From contig CANCSS010000009.1 in NCBI GenBank assembly GCA_947380905.1, positions 1 to 64,000 of the forward strand: a stretch of DNA of 64,000 nt. The letters are read 5' to 3'. Below the pieces are notes generated by a model. That model saw nothing but the letters and a program-made list of their open reading frames with translations, was not told the origin of the DNA and did no database searches. Positions within the stretch are counted from its first letter, which is position 1; every line of letters starts with the position of its first letter. Below are positions 44,218 through 53,644 of the stretch, piece after piece. Source of the stretch: Chitinophagaceae bacterium. Its GTDB lineage: Bacteria; Bacteroidota; Bacteroidia; Chitinophagales; Chitinophagaceae. Position numbers and translations under genes: made by a program.

Positions 44218-45108
44218 TTAGGAAGCCAAAAATGACATGATTTTATCAATAACTTCCTGTGTTTTATATACTTTATTATGACCTAATCCATTGGTTATCA
44301 AGAACTTGATATTTTTTGGAGCTTTATTTTGAAATTCTATTAAATCTTTATAAGGGCACACCAGATCTTCCTGATCATGCACCCAAAGTACGGGACCCAC
44401 ATAATTTTGCAATGCGCGATCAGCTTCAAAATAGGAAATAGGATGATTGGTATGCTTTTGCAATTCCGCTACAAAGGCATTTCTTACGCCTTCATTAAAA
44501 TGCATCATATTAAAAAACCTTTCAAAAGTACTGGTGGTTTTAGTGGCAGGGGCAATCAAGACAAACTTATGATCCATTGGATTGGATAAGGTTTCGGCGA
44601 TCATAGCAAGGGTAATGGCACCTAAAGAATGGCCAATAAAATAGTCTACTGGCCCATGGTCTTTTATAATTTGGTGAATGGTTTGTTGATAGATGACTAT
44701 ATTAATGTATTTGCCTTGACTCAATCCATGTCCGGGTGCATCAAAACAAAGTACCCGACATCCCATTTTTAAGAGGGGTTGAATGTATTGTTCAAATTTA
44801 TAGGCACAACTGGCATAGCCATGTGATATGAGTACTGTTTTACCATTGCTTTTAGAAGGTTTCCATTCAAAACCGTTCAAAAAAGAAATACCATTATTAT
44901 GTATGCCATCTCCTATGACTTTAACTTGAATCTGTTTGGCTTGATGAAAAATAGCAGGGGCTTTTCTCTTTTTGAATTTAGGATAGGGGGTGCAAAAAAG
45001 ATTAAAGGCCAATTTGCCCGCCACAGGAGGAGCCACCATCCCTAAAGTGGTAAATTTTGTTCTTAAATATTGTAAATACATCCTTTCCGAGAACCCGTAC
45101 TTGGCCAT
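44218..45108 (-). CDS. Alpha/beta hydrolase
   Basis: A 296-residue alpha/beta-hydrolase-fold protein, taking ATG 45108 (MAKYGFSERM) rather than a TTG 21 bases upstream. Motifs: the oxyanion-hole strand VLISHGYASC, DAPGHGLS, and the nucleophile elbow GHSLGA, with Asp of the HDQEDLVCP segment and His of GLGHNK completing a plausible triad. No signal peptide is clear, though the N-terminal 30 residues are moderately hydrophobic. Substrate cannot be predicted. It is transcribed from the region before the ferredoxin gene, divergently. Confidence 0.85.
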   Translation of the reverse strand: MAKYGFSERMYLQYLRTKFTTLGMVAPPVAGKLAFNLFCTPYPKFKKRKAPAIFHQAKQIQVKVIGDGIHNNGISFLNGFEWKPSKSNGKTVLISHGYASCAYKFEQYIQPLLKMGCRVLCFDAPGHGLSQGKYINIVIYQQTIHQIIKDHGPVDYFIGHSLGAITLAMIAETLSNPMDHKFVLIAPATKTTSTFERFFNMMHFNEGVRNAFVAELQKHTNHPISYFEADRALQNYVGPVLWVHDQEDLVCPYKDLIEFQNKAPKNIKFLITNGLGHNKVYKTQEVIDKIMSFLAS

Positions 45109-45219
45109 GCTAGCTAAATTTGAGTGCAAAGATAAGCGCGTACGCGTGCAAGCGCCTATTTTTTTTGTATTTCGACAATGAAAAATAGTAATGAAACAAA
45201 GGCATTGAATGAATACAGT

Positions 45220-45227
45220 TATTTTTG
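45220..45227 (+). promoter_or_regulatory. -7 element for the ferredoxin gene
   Basis: TATTTTTG matches TAnnTTTG, 21 bases before the ATG at 45249. A TTG in its last three bases is a spurious upstream start. Confidence 0.5.
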
Positions 45228-45248
45228 CAAAAATCTATACTTAGGGCT

Positions 45249-45584
45249 ATGTATTCAATAAAAATAAATTTTGAACAAAAAGGCTTGGAGCCAGTTACTT
45301 TAACCAATATTAAACCAGACCAAAGTTTATTGGAAGTAATACTGGATGCGGGCATCGTATTGCACCACAATTGCGGCGGAGTTTGTGCTTGTAGCACTTG
45401 CCATTTATACATTAAAAAGGGCGCTGAATTTTTACAAGAATTGTCTGACAAAGAAGAAGATTTTATAGATCGTGCGGTGAGTCCAAGAATTGAATCCAGA
45501 CTTGGTTGTCAATGTGAGTTGCTTGCCGGTTCGGGAGACATGGAAGTAAATTTACCTGACCAAACCCAATTTTTAGGAGAATAA
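45249..45584 (+). CDS. fdx: Adrenodoxin-type 2Fe-2S ferredoxin
   Basis: A 111-residue [2Fe-2S] ferredoxin of the ISC type, an electron donor for Fe-S cluster assembly. Cluster ligands follow the adrenodoxin spacing: Cys42, Cys48, Cys51 in NCGGVCACSTC and Cys87 in RLGCQC; an additional Cys46 and Cys89 flank them. I start at ATG 45249; an upstream TTG would lie inside the promoter. The next gene, iscX, lies 16 bases downstream and supports a Fe-S assembly role. The rest of the isc genes are not nearby. Confidence 0.92.
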   Translation: MYSIKINFEQKGLEPVTLTNIKPDQSLLEVILDAGIVLHHNCGGVCACSTCHLYIKKGAEFLQELSDKEEDFIDRAVSPRIESRLGCQCELLAGSGDMEVNLPDQTQFLGE

Positions 45585-45600
45585 ATAATTATAATAAAGT

Positions 45601-45840
45601 ATGAGCCAGTTTGAACCACCCATCCATTGGAATGACCATGAAGACATCGCCCAAAAATTATATGAAAAATTTGGAGATGATTTTTCTGAGTCTAAAATAT
45701 ACCGGGTTCGTTTCACCGATCTATTAGATTGGGTTTTATCCTTGCCCCATTTTGAAGGGAAAAAAGAAGCGTCCAATGAAGGGCATTTGGAAATGATTCA
45801 AAGCGCCTGGGTATATGAGTGGAGAGATAATCAAAAATAG
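45601..45840 (+). CDS. iscX: Fe-S assembly protein IscX
   Basis: A 79-residue acidic helical protein matching IscX, a regulator or iron-binding partner of the IscS desulfurase. Recognisable segments are IHWNDHEDIAQKLYEKFGDD, VRFTDLLDWVLSL and ASNEGHLEMIQSAWVYEW. Relative to the E. coli protein it has about ten extra N- and C-terminal residues. Its location directly after fdx fits the fdx-iscX order of the isc operon. Confidence 0.9.
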   Translation: MSQFEPPIHWNDHEDIAQKLYEKFGDDFSESKIYRVRFTDLLDWVLSLPHFEGKKEASNEGHLEMIQSAWVYEWRDNQK

Positions 45841-45870
45841 GCTTACATTTATAGTCTAAAAACCAACTTC

Positions 45871-46386
45871 TTGTTAGCCGCTTTTAAAAAAATTAAATGT
45901 TTTGTATTTGATGTCGATGGTGTTTTAACCAATGGCAAATTATTAATTATGCCAAACGGTTTAATGGCTAGATCTATGAACATTAAAGATGGCTATGCTT
46001 TGCAGTTGGCTATTAAAAAAGGCTACCAGGTTTGGATTATTTCTGGAGGCCACTCGGATGAAGTAAAAGAGCGGCTTCAAAAATTAGGTGTTTCCCAAGT
46101 TTTTATGAAAGTGGTGAATAAGCTAGAACTGTTAAAAGAGCTTTCCATTTTAAACAAAGTAGCCTTGGATGAAATCATGTATATGGGAGATGATATGCCC
46201 GATTACGATGCCATGAAGGCCGTCGGATTAGCGGCATGCCCAAGTGATGCAGCTGCAGACATTAAAGCAATTTCGGCTTACAATGCCATATTAAAAGGGG
46301 GAGCGGGTTGTGCTAGAGAAGTGATTGAAAAGACTTTGAAACTAAATGATCATTGGGATTTGGTAGATCAAATTCAATCTAAATAA
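45871..46386 (+). CDS. kdsC: KDO 8-phosphate phosphatase-like HAD enzyme
   Basis: A 171-residue C0-type HAD phosphatase that would release KDO from KDO 8-phosphate for lipopolysaccharide synthesis. HAD motif I is DVDGVLT with Asp14 and Asp16; motif II is ISGG (Ser); motif III Lys lies in VNKLELLKEL; motif IV is GDDMPD. It has no cap domain, as in KdsC. The start is TTG, since no in-frame ATG precedes motif I. A related phosphatase with another sugar-phosphate substrate is the alternative. Confidence 0.9.
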   Translation: MLAAFKKIKCFVFDVDGVLTNGKLLIMPNGLMARSMNIKDGYALQLAIKKGYQVWIISGGHSDEVKERLQKLGVSQVFMKVVNKLELLKELSILNKVALDEIMYMGDDMPDYDAMKAVGLAACPSDAAADIKAISAYNAILKGGAGCAREVIEKTLKLNDHWDLVDQIQSK

Positions 46387-46404
46387 ATTAATTAAATTAT
46401 TATT

Positions 46405-47340
46405 TTGAAGCTACTGATTCATTTTTTAAGATTGGTACGTTGGCCTAATTTGCTATTTATTTTATTGGCGGAATGTTTATTCCATTTTTGTGTTTATAAA
46501 CCTTTGTATCCTTTGTCCGGTGCGGAGATCGATTTTCAATTTTATTTATTGTTGTTGACCTATATTTTTATTGCAGCGGCAGGGTATATTATCAATGATT
46601 ATTTTGATGTAAATATTGATCAAATCAATAAGCCTACTAAAGTGGTGGTGGGGGCATATATTAGCAGAAGGTGGGTGATATTTTGGCACTTGATACTAAG
46701 TGTTTTTGCTATTTATATGTCTAGCATTGTTTTTCCTTTCAAAACTTATTGGCATATACATTTGTCCAATTTATTGACAATCCTATTATTATGGTTTTAC
46801 AGTACCACTTTTAAAAAGAATTTTTTAATAGGAAATGTTATAATTTCTATACTAACTGCTTGGTCTATTGCGGTGGTTTACTTTTCAAAATTCACCATCC
46901 AAGAATTAATGCATCCCAATGTTTTAAATGCTGCCAATATTAAATTTGCTAAACTTACCTTATTGTACAGTGCATTTGCTTTTATTTTAACCCTGGTTAG
47001 AGAAGCGCTGAAGGATTTAGAAGATATGGAAGGGGATGAAAAATTTGGATGTACTACCATGCCTATTAAGTGGGGGCTAAAACCAACTAAAGTTTATATC
47101 TCTGTATGGTTGATTGTAGTCATTGCTGTATTATTAATTATACAATTGGCGGTGATCCCGTTTGGCTGGTGGTATAGCGCTTTGTACTGCTTTGTATTGA
47201 TCGTTTTACCTTTACTGATGGTCTTATTTAAATTACCCAAGTCTTTTACAAGTAAACATTTTAATACACTAAGTGCATGGATCAAATGGGCCATGCTTTT
47301 TGGAATTTTATCTATTGCATTTTTCTACTTCTTATTTTAA
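46405..47340 (+). CDS. UbiA family prenyltransferase
   Basis: A 311-residue membrane prenyltransferase with eight or nine predicted helices. The first Asp-rich motif is NDYFDVNID (64-72) and the second DLEDMEGDEKFGCTTMPI near residue 205. This pair and the sequence (geranylgeranylglycerol-phosphate-type in Bacteroidota) suggest attachment of a prenyl chain to a glycerol-phosphate-like or quinone-type acceptor. The acceptor cannot be decided from sequence. It starts with TTG at 46405, 18 bases after kdsC, and the maf gene follows 20 bases after its stop. Confidence 0.86.
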   Translation: MKLLIHFLRLVRWPNLLFILLAECLFHFCVYKPLYPLSGAEIDFQFYLLLLTYIFIAAAGYIINDYFDVNIDQINKPTKVVVGAYISRRWVIFWHLILSVFAIYMSSIVFPFKTYWHIHLSNLLTILLLWFYSTTFKKNFLIGNVIISILTAWSIAVVYFSKFTIQELMHPNVLNAANIKFAKLTLLYSAFAFILTLVREALKDLEDMEGDEKFGCTTMPIKWGLKPTKVYISVWLIVVIAVLLIIQLAVIPFGWWYSALYCFVLIVLPLLMVLFKLPKSFTSKHFNTLSAWIKWAMLFGILSIAFFYFLF

Positions 47341-47360
47341 TTATATATTTTATTGAGACC

Positions 47361-47951
47361 ATGATTCAATTCATTTTAGCTTCGCAGTCACCAAGACGTA
47401 AGACATTATTAGAATGGGCTGAATTACCATTTGAAGTAATTGTTTCTGAGGCCAATGAGGATTTTCCAGCAAACATGCCTAAGGAAGAAGTGCCTGTTTT
47501 TATTGCTCGAAATAAAGCCAATGCAGTTAAAGAAAAAATAACTCATGAAACGGCAGGACTCAAAAATCATTGTATCATTGCCGCCGATACCATCGTCGTA
47601 TTAGATCATGAAATCATTGGCAAGCCCATTGACAAAGCAGATGCGATAGCTTCATTACAAAAGTTATCAGGACAAACTCATCAAGTTATTACAGGGGTGG
47701 TATTGTTGTATGCAGCGCAAGAAATTTCTTTTAGTGAAACGACTCAAGTGACATTTCATACTTTGACCCAAGAACAGATTGAATTTTATGTTGAAAAATA
47801 CCAACCCTATGATAAAGCAGGGGCTTATGCCATCCAAGAATGGATAGGCGTTATTGGTATTAAAAGTATTCAGGGCGATTTTTACAATGTAATGGGGCTT
47901 CCTGTTAGTAGATTGGTTCAACAAATAAAGCAACTAGGCTTGACTTGGTAA
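47361..47951 (+). CDS. maf: Maf family nucleotide pyrophosphatase
   Basis: Maf proteins hydrolyse dTTP, UTP or modified nucleoside triphosphates and help keep nucleotide pools clean. The 196-residue protein begins FILASQSPRRKTLL, the family signature, and has AADTIVVLDHEIIGKP and KYQPYDKAGAYAIQEWIG further on. I start at ATG 47361; an upstream in-frame ATG at 47277 would overlap the prenyltransferase gene and add a hydrophobic stretch foreign to the family. It is the last gene of the fdx-to-maf run. Confidence 0.94.
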   Translation: MIQFILASQSPRRKTLLEWAELPFEVIVSEANEDFPANMPKEEVPVFIARNKANAVKEKITHETAGLKNHCIIAADTIVVLDHEIIGKPIDKADAIASLQKLSGQTHQVITGVVLLYAAQEISFSETTQVTFHTLTQEQIEFYVEKYQPYDKAGAYAIQEWIGVIGIKSIQGDFYNVMGLPVSRLVQQIKQLGLTW

Positions 47952-47952
47952 A

Positions 47953-48360
47953 TCAAAGCCAATGAAAAGCAATATCTAATTCCACATCTGGATGCAAACT
48001 TCTTTCCACTGGGCAAGTGCGAGCAACCCGCTCTAAAATTTCCTTTGTTTTTTCATCTACATTTAATCCAGCTGGCATGGTTACATGGGCTACTATTTTC
48101 CCTATTCTTCTTGGTTCTGATGCCATAATTTTGGTCACTTCTACTTTAGCGCCATCAAGCGACATTTGCATACTTTCTGCTTTGATGCCCATGGTGGTAA
48201 TCATACAAGCACCTAATCCAGTTGCAATTAAATCGGTAGGCGAAAATCTTTCTCCCTTGCCTTTGTTGTCGGTGGGTGCATCTGTTTCAATGGCCGATCC
48301 GCTTTGCAAATGAAGGCAGGTAGTTCTTAAATTGGAATCGTAAGTAACTGTAGATGTCAT
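47953..48360 (-). CDS. OsmC family protein
   Basis: A 135-residue OsmC/Ohr-type peroxidase that reduces organic hydroperoxides with two Cys. Cys52 lies in GLGACMITTMG and Cys116 in RTCPVERSLHPDVE, the expected pair. It is convergent with maf and separated from it by one base. The exact peroxide substrate is not visible. Confidence 0.93.
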   Translation of the reverse strand: MTSTVTYDSNLRTTCLHLQSGSAIETDAPTDNKGKGERFSPTDLIATGLGACMITTMGIKAESMQMSLDGAKVEVTKIMASEPRRIGKIVAHVTMPAGLNVDEKTKEILERVARTCPVERSLHPDVELDIAFHWL

Positions 48361-48386
48361 AGTAGCTATTTAAATTATTTCAAATG

Positions 48387-49652
48387 TTATGCAGTTGCAG
48401 TTTGTAAACTGTTGTCCTTGTTTCTATTTAACAATCCTGTAATTAGCACAGAAAGCACAAAATAGGCCAGCAACAATTTACTCAAAGGTGCATACAATTT
48501 GTCTGCACCAAACCAATCTCCAAGGAGTACAATAATAGCAATGCCATATAAAGCTTTAAAAATTTCCCAACCTAGGGCATATTTATTTCCATCCATTAAA
48601 TCGGTTAAAGCATAAATGTAAATAAATACAAATCCACCATAAATAAAAATATTGGGTACGCCTATAGAAGCAATATGGCTTAAAAAGTAGGCTACCATCA
48701 AAAAAATTAAGACCAATTGTAGCCAAGTCCATAGGTAAAAAGGAGTAGATCTTTTAGTAATGTATTTGTCAAAATGGTACACATCGGTTACTTTAAATAC
48801 TGGATTTTTTGCTTCTACATCTGCAGGTCTCCAGCCAGTAGGGTTAAACCAAATTTGAAATTTATCTTTTATATTATTGGTTTTCCATGCATCTGTAATA
48901 AGCAACCACATATGCACAAAGTTAATTTTGATGGGATTCCAAGTTCTCATGGGACGCGTAATGCCATACACAGGAACAACATCGGCTCTTTCTTCTTGAA
49001 AAGTACCAAATAATTTATCCCAAATAATAAAAATTTGCGCTAAATTTTTATCCATGTACTCTTCATTAAATGCGTGGTGTACACGATGGTGAGAAGGAGT
49101 TACTAAAATATGTTCTAAAAACCCCATTCGATGGATGTATCTGGTATGATACCAGAACTGAGCAAAAAATTGAATAGGCGTAACGGTAGCAATGACCAAA
49201 GGTGAAATACCTAACAGTGCTGCTGGAAGTAAAAAAATGGAAAATATTTTAACAAAAGAAGAAATGGGTTGTCTCACTGCACATGCCAAATCAAATTCTT
49301 CGCTGCTATGATGTACGATATGACTGTTCCAGAAAAAATTAATTTTATGATCTATTCGGTGAATCCAATAATGTGCAAAGTCTAAAGAAACAAAAGCGAT
49401 AACATAAGTAAGCCATGAAGTGCTGATATGCGTGATGGCCACCTTATCTACAATCCATTCATAACTCAATATGGTAAAGCTTAAACCCAATACATTTTTG
49501 GTCACCATGCTTATACCTGAAGTAAGACTGCTGATTGTATCAAGAGTGTTAATTTTTTCTTTTTTAATATACCAGCCATACCATTTTTCTAATAATATTA
49601 AAATGAAAAATAGGGGCATTGCAATGAATAAGATCTTTCCGTATTTCTCCAT
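48387..49652 (-). CDS. Sterol desaturase/fatty acid hydroxylase family protein
   Basis: A 421-residue integral membrane di-iron enzyme. Histidine clusters of the superfamily are all present: HYWIHRIDH (about 91-99), HIVHHSSEEFD, and HHRVHHAFNEEYMDKN. About seven to nine membrane helices are predicted, with an extra membrane region at the C-terminus (330-420). Members include alkylglycerol monooxygenase and carotenoid or fatty acid hydroxylases, and the substrate here cannot be predicted. Its N-terminal LLEKWYGWYIKK marks it as a Bacteroidota subtype. Gene is divergent to lipA. Confidence 0.88.
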   Translation of the reverse strand: MEKYGKILFIAMPLFFILILLEKWYGWYIKKEKINTLDTISSLTSGISMVTKNVLGLSFTILSYEWIVDKVAITHISTSWLTYVIAFVSLDFAHYWIHRIDHKINFFWNSHIVHHSSEEFDLACAVRQPISSFVKIFSIFLLPAALLGISPLVIATVTPIQFFAQFWYHTRYIHRMGFLEHILVTPSHHRVHHAFNEEYMDKNLAQIFIIWDKLFGTFQEERADVVPVYGITRPMRTWNPIKINFVHMWLLITDAWKTNNIKDKFQIWFNPTGWRPADVEAKNPVFKVTDVYHFDKYITKRSTPFYLWTWLQLVLIFLMVAYFLSHIASIGVPNIFIYGGFVFIYIYALTDLMDGNKYALGWEIFKALYGIAIIVLLGDWFGADKLYAPLSKLLLAYFVLSVLITGLLNRNKDNSLQTATA

Positions 49653-49855
49653 ATTGGGGTTAGGTTAAAAAATATTTTAAAAATGAGTTCTTGAGCTATG
49701 AAGATAGGATTTAATTTTTGTCATTTAAAAAGTAAGGTTCAATTTTTGAAAGCTTCCTTTGCTGGTTATAATAGTTTGAATAACAAATAGTTATAATATA
49801 TTTAAGTTTCTATTATTGGAAAGAATTTAATAGCAATTATTAAATGCAAGTCTTG

Positions 49856-49863
49856 TATTTTTG
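49856..49863 (+). promoter_or_regulatory. -7 element for lipA
   Basis: TATTTTTG matches TAnnTTTG, 24 bases before ATG 49888. The gap from the sterol-desaturase-family gene (49653) to lipA is about 235 bases; otherwise it shows no gene, only AT-rich sequence and this element. Confidence 0.5.
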
Positions 49864-49887
49864 TGGCTGATTACCGCGCATCTAATT

Positions 49888-50814
49888 ATGACACCATTAC
49901 CTATTGTTTCAAATGAAACAGATACTAGAATTAAAAAGCCAGATTGGTTAAGAGTTAAATTACCTATTGGGGAGAGTTATAAGCATGTTCGTGGACTGGT
50001 GGATACGCATAAGTTACATACGATATGCGAAAGCGGCAATTGCCCAAATATGGGAGAATGCTGGGGTGAAGGAACAGCCACTTTTATGATACTTGGAAAT
50101 ATTTGTACCAGAAGTTGTCAATTTTGTGCAGTGGCTACAGGACGTCCTAAACCGGTTGAATGGGATGAGCCACAAAGAGTAGCTGAAGCTATTTTACTTA
50201 TGAAAGTAAAACATGCAGTGTTAACCAGTGTAGATAGAGATGAATTAGCAGATGGGGGTTCCATCATTTGGTTCAATACCATCAAAGCCATTAAAACTTT
50301 AACTCCCGAAACTACTTTAGAAACTTTAATACCTGATTTTAGAGGCATACAAGAACAAATACAAAGAATTATAGAAGCCGCACCAGAAGTAGTAAGTCAT
50401 AATATGGAAACGGTGGAACGCATCACTCAAAAAGTACGTGTGCAAGCAAAATACAGAAGAAGTTTGCAAGTGTTGGAAACTTTGAAGAAAGGAGGCATGC
50501 GCACTAAAACTGGCATCATGTTAGGCATTGGGGAACAAAAAGAAGAAGTAATTCAAACCATGAAAGAATTGGTAGGAGTAGGTTGTGATGTTTTAACCTT
50601 AGGCCAATACCTACAACCTACAAAAAAACATTTAGCAGTGCAACGCTTTGTGCATCCTGATGAGTTTGCCGAATTAAGACAAATAGGGTATGAGCTTGGA
50701 TTTGATTATGTAGAAAGTGGCCCTTTAGTGAGGTCTTCTTACCATAGTGAAAAACATGTCATTTCAGGTTGGGGCAGAAATAAATGGATAGAAGAAATTT
50801 CAATAAAAAAATAG
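49888..50814 (+). CDS. lipA: Lipoyl synthase
   Basis: Radical SAM enzyme that inserts sulfur at C6 and C8 of octanoylated E2 or GcvH. The 308-residue protein (from ATG 49888) has the auxiliary 4Fe-4S ligands Cys47, Cys52, Cys58 in [12 protein letters not shown], the radical SAM CxxxCxxC at Cys73, Cys77 and Cys80 (CTRSCQFC), and the conserved C-terminal RSSYHSEK. A start codon 27 bases upstream would fall inside the promoter element and is rejected. It supplies lipoyl groups for the pyruvate dehydrogenase whose E1 beta is encoded at 35488. Confidence 0.97.
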   Translation: MTPLPIVSNETDTRIKKPDWLRVKLPIGESYKHVRGLVDTHKLHTICESGNCPNMGECWGEGTATFMILGNICTRSCQFCAVATGRPKPVEWDEPQRVAEAILLMKVKHAVLTSVDRDELADGGSIIWFNTIKAIKTLTPETTLETLIPDFRGIQEQIQRIIEAAPEVVSHNMETVERITQKVRVQAKYRRSLQVLETLKKGGMRTKTGIMLGIGEQKEEVIQTMKELVGVGCDVLTLGQYLQPTKKHLAVQRFVHPDEFAELRQIGYELGFDYVESGPLVRSSYHSEKHVISGWGRNKWIEEISIKK

Positions 50815-50829
50815 AACAACTTGTTAAAT

Positions 50830-50864
50830 AAAAAGGAGTACTAATAATGTAGCACTCCTTTTTT
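50830..50864. terminator. Bidirectional terminator between lipA and the ROK kinase gene
   Basis: AAAAAGGAGT (50830-50839) pairs perfectly with ACTCCTTTTT (50854-50863) around a 14-base loop. It lies between converging lipA and the ROK gene. Confidence 0.75.
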
Positions 50865-50884
50865 ATACTTTTCAATCAAGTTTG

Positions 50885-51835
50885 TCACTCCCACATCAGC
50901 GCACTTGCGCCCAGTATAGCAGCATCCGATTCTTTTAAATGACTCACTAAAATTTTGACTTTGTTTTGGAAAATTTCAATCAAATTGGCTTCTAAATGTT
51001 CGCGTGTAGGCTTTAAAATAAAATCACCAGCTTTGGTTAAACCACCAAACAAAATGATGGCTTCAGGACTCGAGAACATAACAAAGTTTGCCAAAGCCAT
51101 GCCTAATATTTTACCTGTATAATCAAATACTTCTTTGGCAAGTTCATCGCCTTTAGTAGCAGCGTCAAATATAATTTTAGCATTTAATTCACTAGCTGCT
51201 ACTTCTCTTAATAGACTAGGGCGATCAGATTTTTGTAGAATTTCAATGGCGGTCAATGTCACGCCAGTTGCGGAGGCATAACTTTCAAGAGAGCCTCTTT
51301 TGCCAGTACCAGGGTGTAATCTGCCGTCAGGTACAATGATTGTGTGGCCTAATTCTCCAGCAAAACCATCGTGGCCATAGATGAGTTGACCATTGGCTAC
51401 AATGCCACTTCCTACGCCTGTACCTAAAGTGATCATGATAAAATCATTCATGCCTTGCGCGGCACCATATTTCATTTCACCCACCGCTGCTGCATTGGCA
51501 TCGTTGGTTAATTTAACAGGCAATTTTGTTTTGTCCTGTATCATTTTTGCCAAAGGAATGATTCCTCTCCAAGGTAGGTTTGGAGCATATTCAATGTTCC
51601 CTGTATAGATATTTCCATTGGGTGCACCAACGCCAATCCCTTTGATTCGACCTACGCCACCCACTTTATCAATGAGTTCTAGTAACTTCTCATTTAGTTC
51701 TTCTATGAACGTGTGCACTTGCTCGTGCTTTTTAGTGGACATTTCGCTTGAAAACAAAACATTTCCAACGTTGTCTACAATACCAAACTTAGTTCCAGTT
51801 CCACCAATGTCCACACCCACTACAAAAGAATCCAT
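50885..51835 (-). CDS. ROK family sugar kinase (glucokinase-like)
   Basis: A 316-residue ASKHA kinase of the ROK family that would phosphorylate glucose or a related sugar. The N-terminal phosphate loop is VVGVDIGGTGTKFGIVD (5-21), and further on TNDANAAAVGE and TLGTGVGSGI are recognisable, with catalytic Asp in NDAN. The usual zinc-binding cysteine motif after ELGH is absent: the segment reads HPGTGKRGSLESYAS. The adjacent FHS sugar transporter and the divergent glycogen operon suggest glucose import and phosphorylation. Exact substrate is inferred. Confidence 0.85.
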   Translation of the reverse strand: MDSFVVGVDIGGTGTKFGIVDNVGNVLFSSEMSTKKHEQVHTFIEELNEKLLELIDKVGGVGRIKGIGVGAPNGNIYTGNIEYAPNLPWRGIIPLAKMIQDKTKLPVKLTNDANAAAVGEMKYGAAQGMNDFIMITLGTGVGSGIVANGQLIYGHDGFAGELGHTIIVPDGRLHPGTGKRGSLESYASATGVTLTAIEILQKSDRPSLLREVAASELNAKIIFDAATKGDELAKEVFDYTGKILGMALANFVMFSSPEAIILFGGLTKAGDFILKPTREHLEANLIEIFQNKVKILVSHLKESDAAILGASALMWE

Positions 51836-51860
51836 TTTATAATTTTAATATTATATTAAA

Positions 51861-53471
51861 TTAATGACCACTATTTACTTGTGCGTCAAAGTCAAGTCCT
51901 TGTTTTTTTAATACACTTTTTAATTTTAAAGCAAGTAGCGCAAGAAGTGCGAAACATACTGCTGCTAAAATATAGGATTGGTGCATTCCAACACTTGGGT
52001 TATCCCCCAATACACCTTGTAATGGTGGTATAATGGCACCTCCTAAAATCATCATAATTAAAAAAGCAGAACCTTGGCTGGTGTATTTTCCTAATCCACC
52101 CACACCCAATGAAAAAATACAAGGCCACATCACAGAGCAAGCCAATCCTCCAGCCATAAATGCATAAACAGAAGTAATACCATTGGTAAAAACACCTATT
52201 AGCATAGCAGTTGTAGCAAATATTGAAACAGCGAATAAAGTTTTAACAGGCTTTTCTTGACCATAGAAAAATGCAGCTAAAGCTATTACAATCCATATTG
52301 CATATCCAAATAAGTCAGAGATGTCATTGCCATAAATTTTACTTACACTTAATACAATCGCAAAAGCAATGAAAGGAACTACAATCATCATTAGCTTTTT
52401 CATATTTCCTTTCAAATTAAATACACTTACCGCTCCTGTCCAACGACCCACCATTAAGCTACCCCAATACAAAGAAATGTATTTTGAAATTTTACTTTCG
52501 TCTAAACCTAATTCAGTAATGTATCCTGGTGTTTTTAATAAGGCACCAAAATTATTGTCAATGGTTACTTCTACTCCAACGTAGACGAAAATAGCGATCA
52601 TGCCATAAATAAGTTGTTGGTATTTCATTGCACCCCAACCAGCATCATTTTTAATGGCACTTTTATTGGAATAAAATAACACCACTACTACAGATACCAA
52701 AGTCATAATAAGTAGGTTCAATTTAGGCACATTGCTTAGTTGTCCTACTACGATGATCGCGCCAATGAGTAAAGTCATTATTAAAAGCGAGCCAGCTGCT
52801 TTATTGGCTGCTTCAAATTTTTCATCATTTTTACCGTCGGGCAATGATTTTGATAAACTAAAAAATATTGCGACTGCTGCAAATACGCCAGCAACGATTA
52901 AATAAAGTAAGTTGATGTTGGTTACTGTTACAACAGCATTTTTACTATCGGGACTGCCAAATAGGAAAAAACTAACAATTAATGGCCCAATGGTTGTACC
53001 AATACTGTTTAAGCTACCTCCTAAATTTAAACGATGAGAACCCGTTGCAGGGTCGCCCAATAAGATTGCAAAAGGTTGTGCTGCGGTTTGTTGTAAAGAA
53101 AATCCTAGGGCTACCACAAAAAAAGCTGCTAAAATAGCCGGGAATGAATTGGCATTGGCCGCAGGAATAATTAACAAGGCACCCACTACTGAAATCATTA
53201 AACCATAGATGATCCCTTTTTTATACCCAATTTTATTTAAGATATCGTATCCAATAAGATTGGAACATAAGAATAAAATTAAGGATCCAATAAAATAAGC
53301 ACCATAGAATGCAGAACCAATCAACTGAGATTCAAATTGACTTAAATGGAAATGGGTTTTGCAAAAAGGGATAAAAATACTGTTAGAAGCAGCAATAAAT
53401 CCCCAAAAGAAGAAAACAAGCACAAGCGTACTTAATGCTCCTGTATTGGTGGGTTGTTTGGTTTGGCTCAT
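51861..53471 (-). CDS. FHS-family sugar transporter (FucP/GluP type)
   Basis: A 536-residue major facilitator transporter with about 12 helices. The N-terminal part (LVLVFFFWGFIAASNSIFIPFCK, SQLIGSAFYGAYFIGS) and the Q-rich segment FSLQQTAAQPFAILLGDP match the fucose/glucose/galactose-H+ symporter family. A central insertion with extra hydrophobic segments makes it longer than the typical 420-440 residues. It precedes the ROK kinase by 25 bases, so the pair would import and phosphorylate sugar. Substrate is inferred from context: glucose, galactose or a related hexose. Confidence 0.9.
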   Translation of the reverse strand: MSQTKQPTNTGALSTLVLVFFFWGFIAASNSIFIPFCKTHFHLSQFESQLIGSAFYGAYFIGSLILFLCSNLIGYDILNKIGYKKGIIYGLMISVVGALLIIPAANANSFPAILAAFFVVALGFSLQQTAAQPFAILLGDPATGSHRLNLGGSLNSIGTTIGPLIVSFFLFGSPDSKNAVVTVTNINLLYLIVAGVFAAVAIFFSLSKSLPDGKNDEKFEAANKAAGSLLIMTLLIGAIIVVGQLSNVPKLNLLIMTLVSVVVVLFYSNKSAIKNDAGWGAMKYQQLIYGMIAIFVYVGVEVTIDNNFGALLKTPGYITELGLDESKISKYISLYWGSLMVGRWTGAVSVFNLKGNMKKLMMIVVPFIAFAIVLSVSKIYGNDISDLFGYAIWIVIALAAFFYGQEKPVKTLFAVSIFATTAMLIGVFTNGITSVYAFMAGGLACSVMWPCIFSLGVGGLGKYTSQGSAFLIMMILGGAIIPPLQGVLGDNPSVGMHQSYILAAVCFALLALLALKLKSVLKKQGLDFDAQVNSGH

Positions 53472-53644
53472 AGGTTTTGGTAGTTTAGTCGTAATTCGTT
53501 TGGTTTATCAATTATTCGATTATGTAAAATACTTAAAAATATAATTCAATGTATAAAATAGGGGAAAATCTACCTATAATATATTGCTTAAAAACAAGGT
53601 GTTTTACAGACAAATCAGTAAATTGAAACAAAATAATTGGATTC

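Noticed and set aside
47277..47360. Longer N-terminus for maf
   Set aside because: Would overlap the prenyltransferase gene and add a hydrophobic stretch foreign to Maf proteins; ATG 47361 gives the family start.
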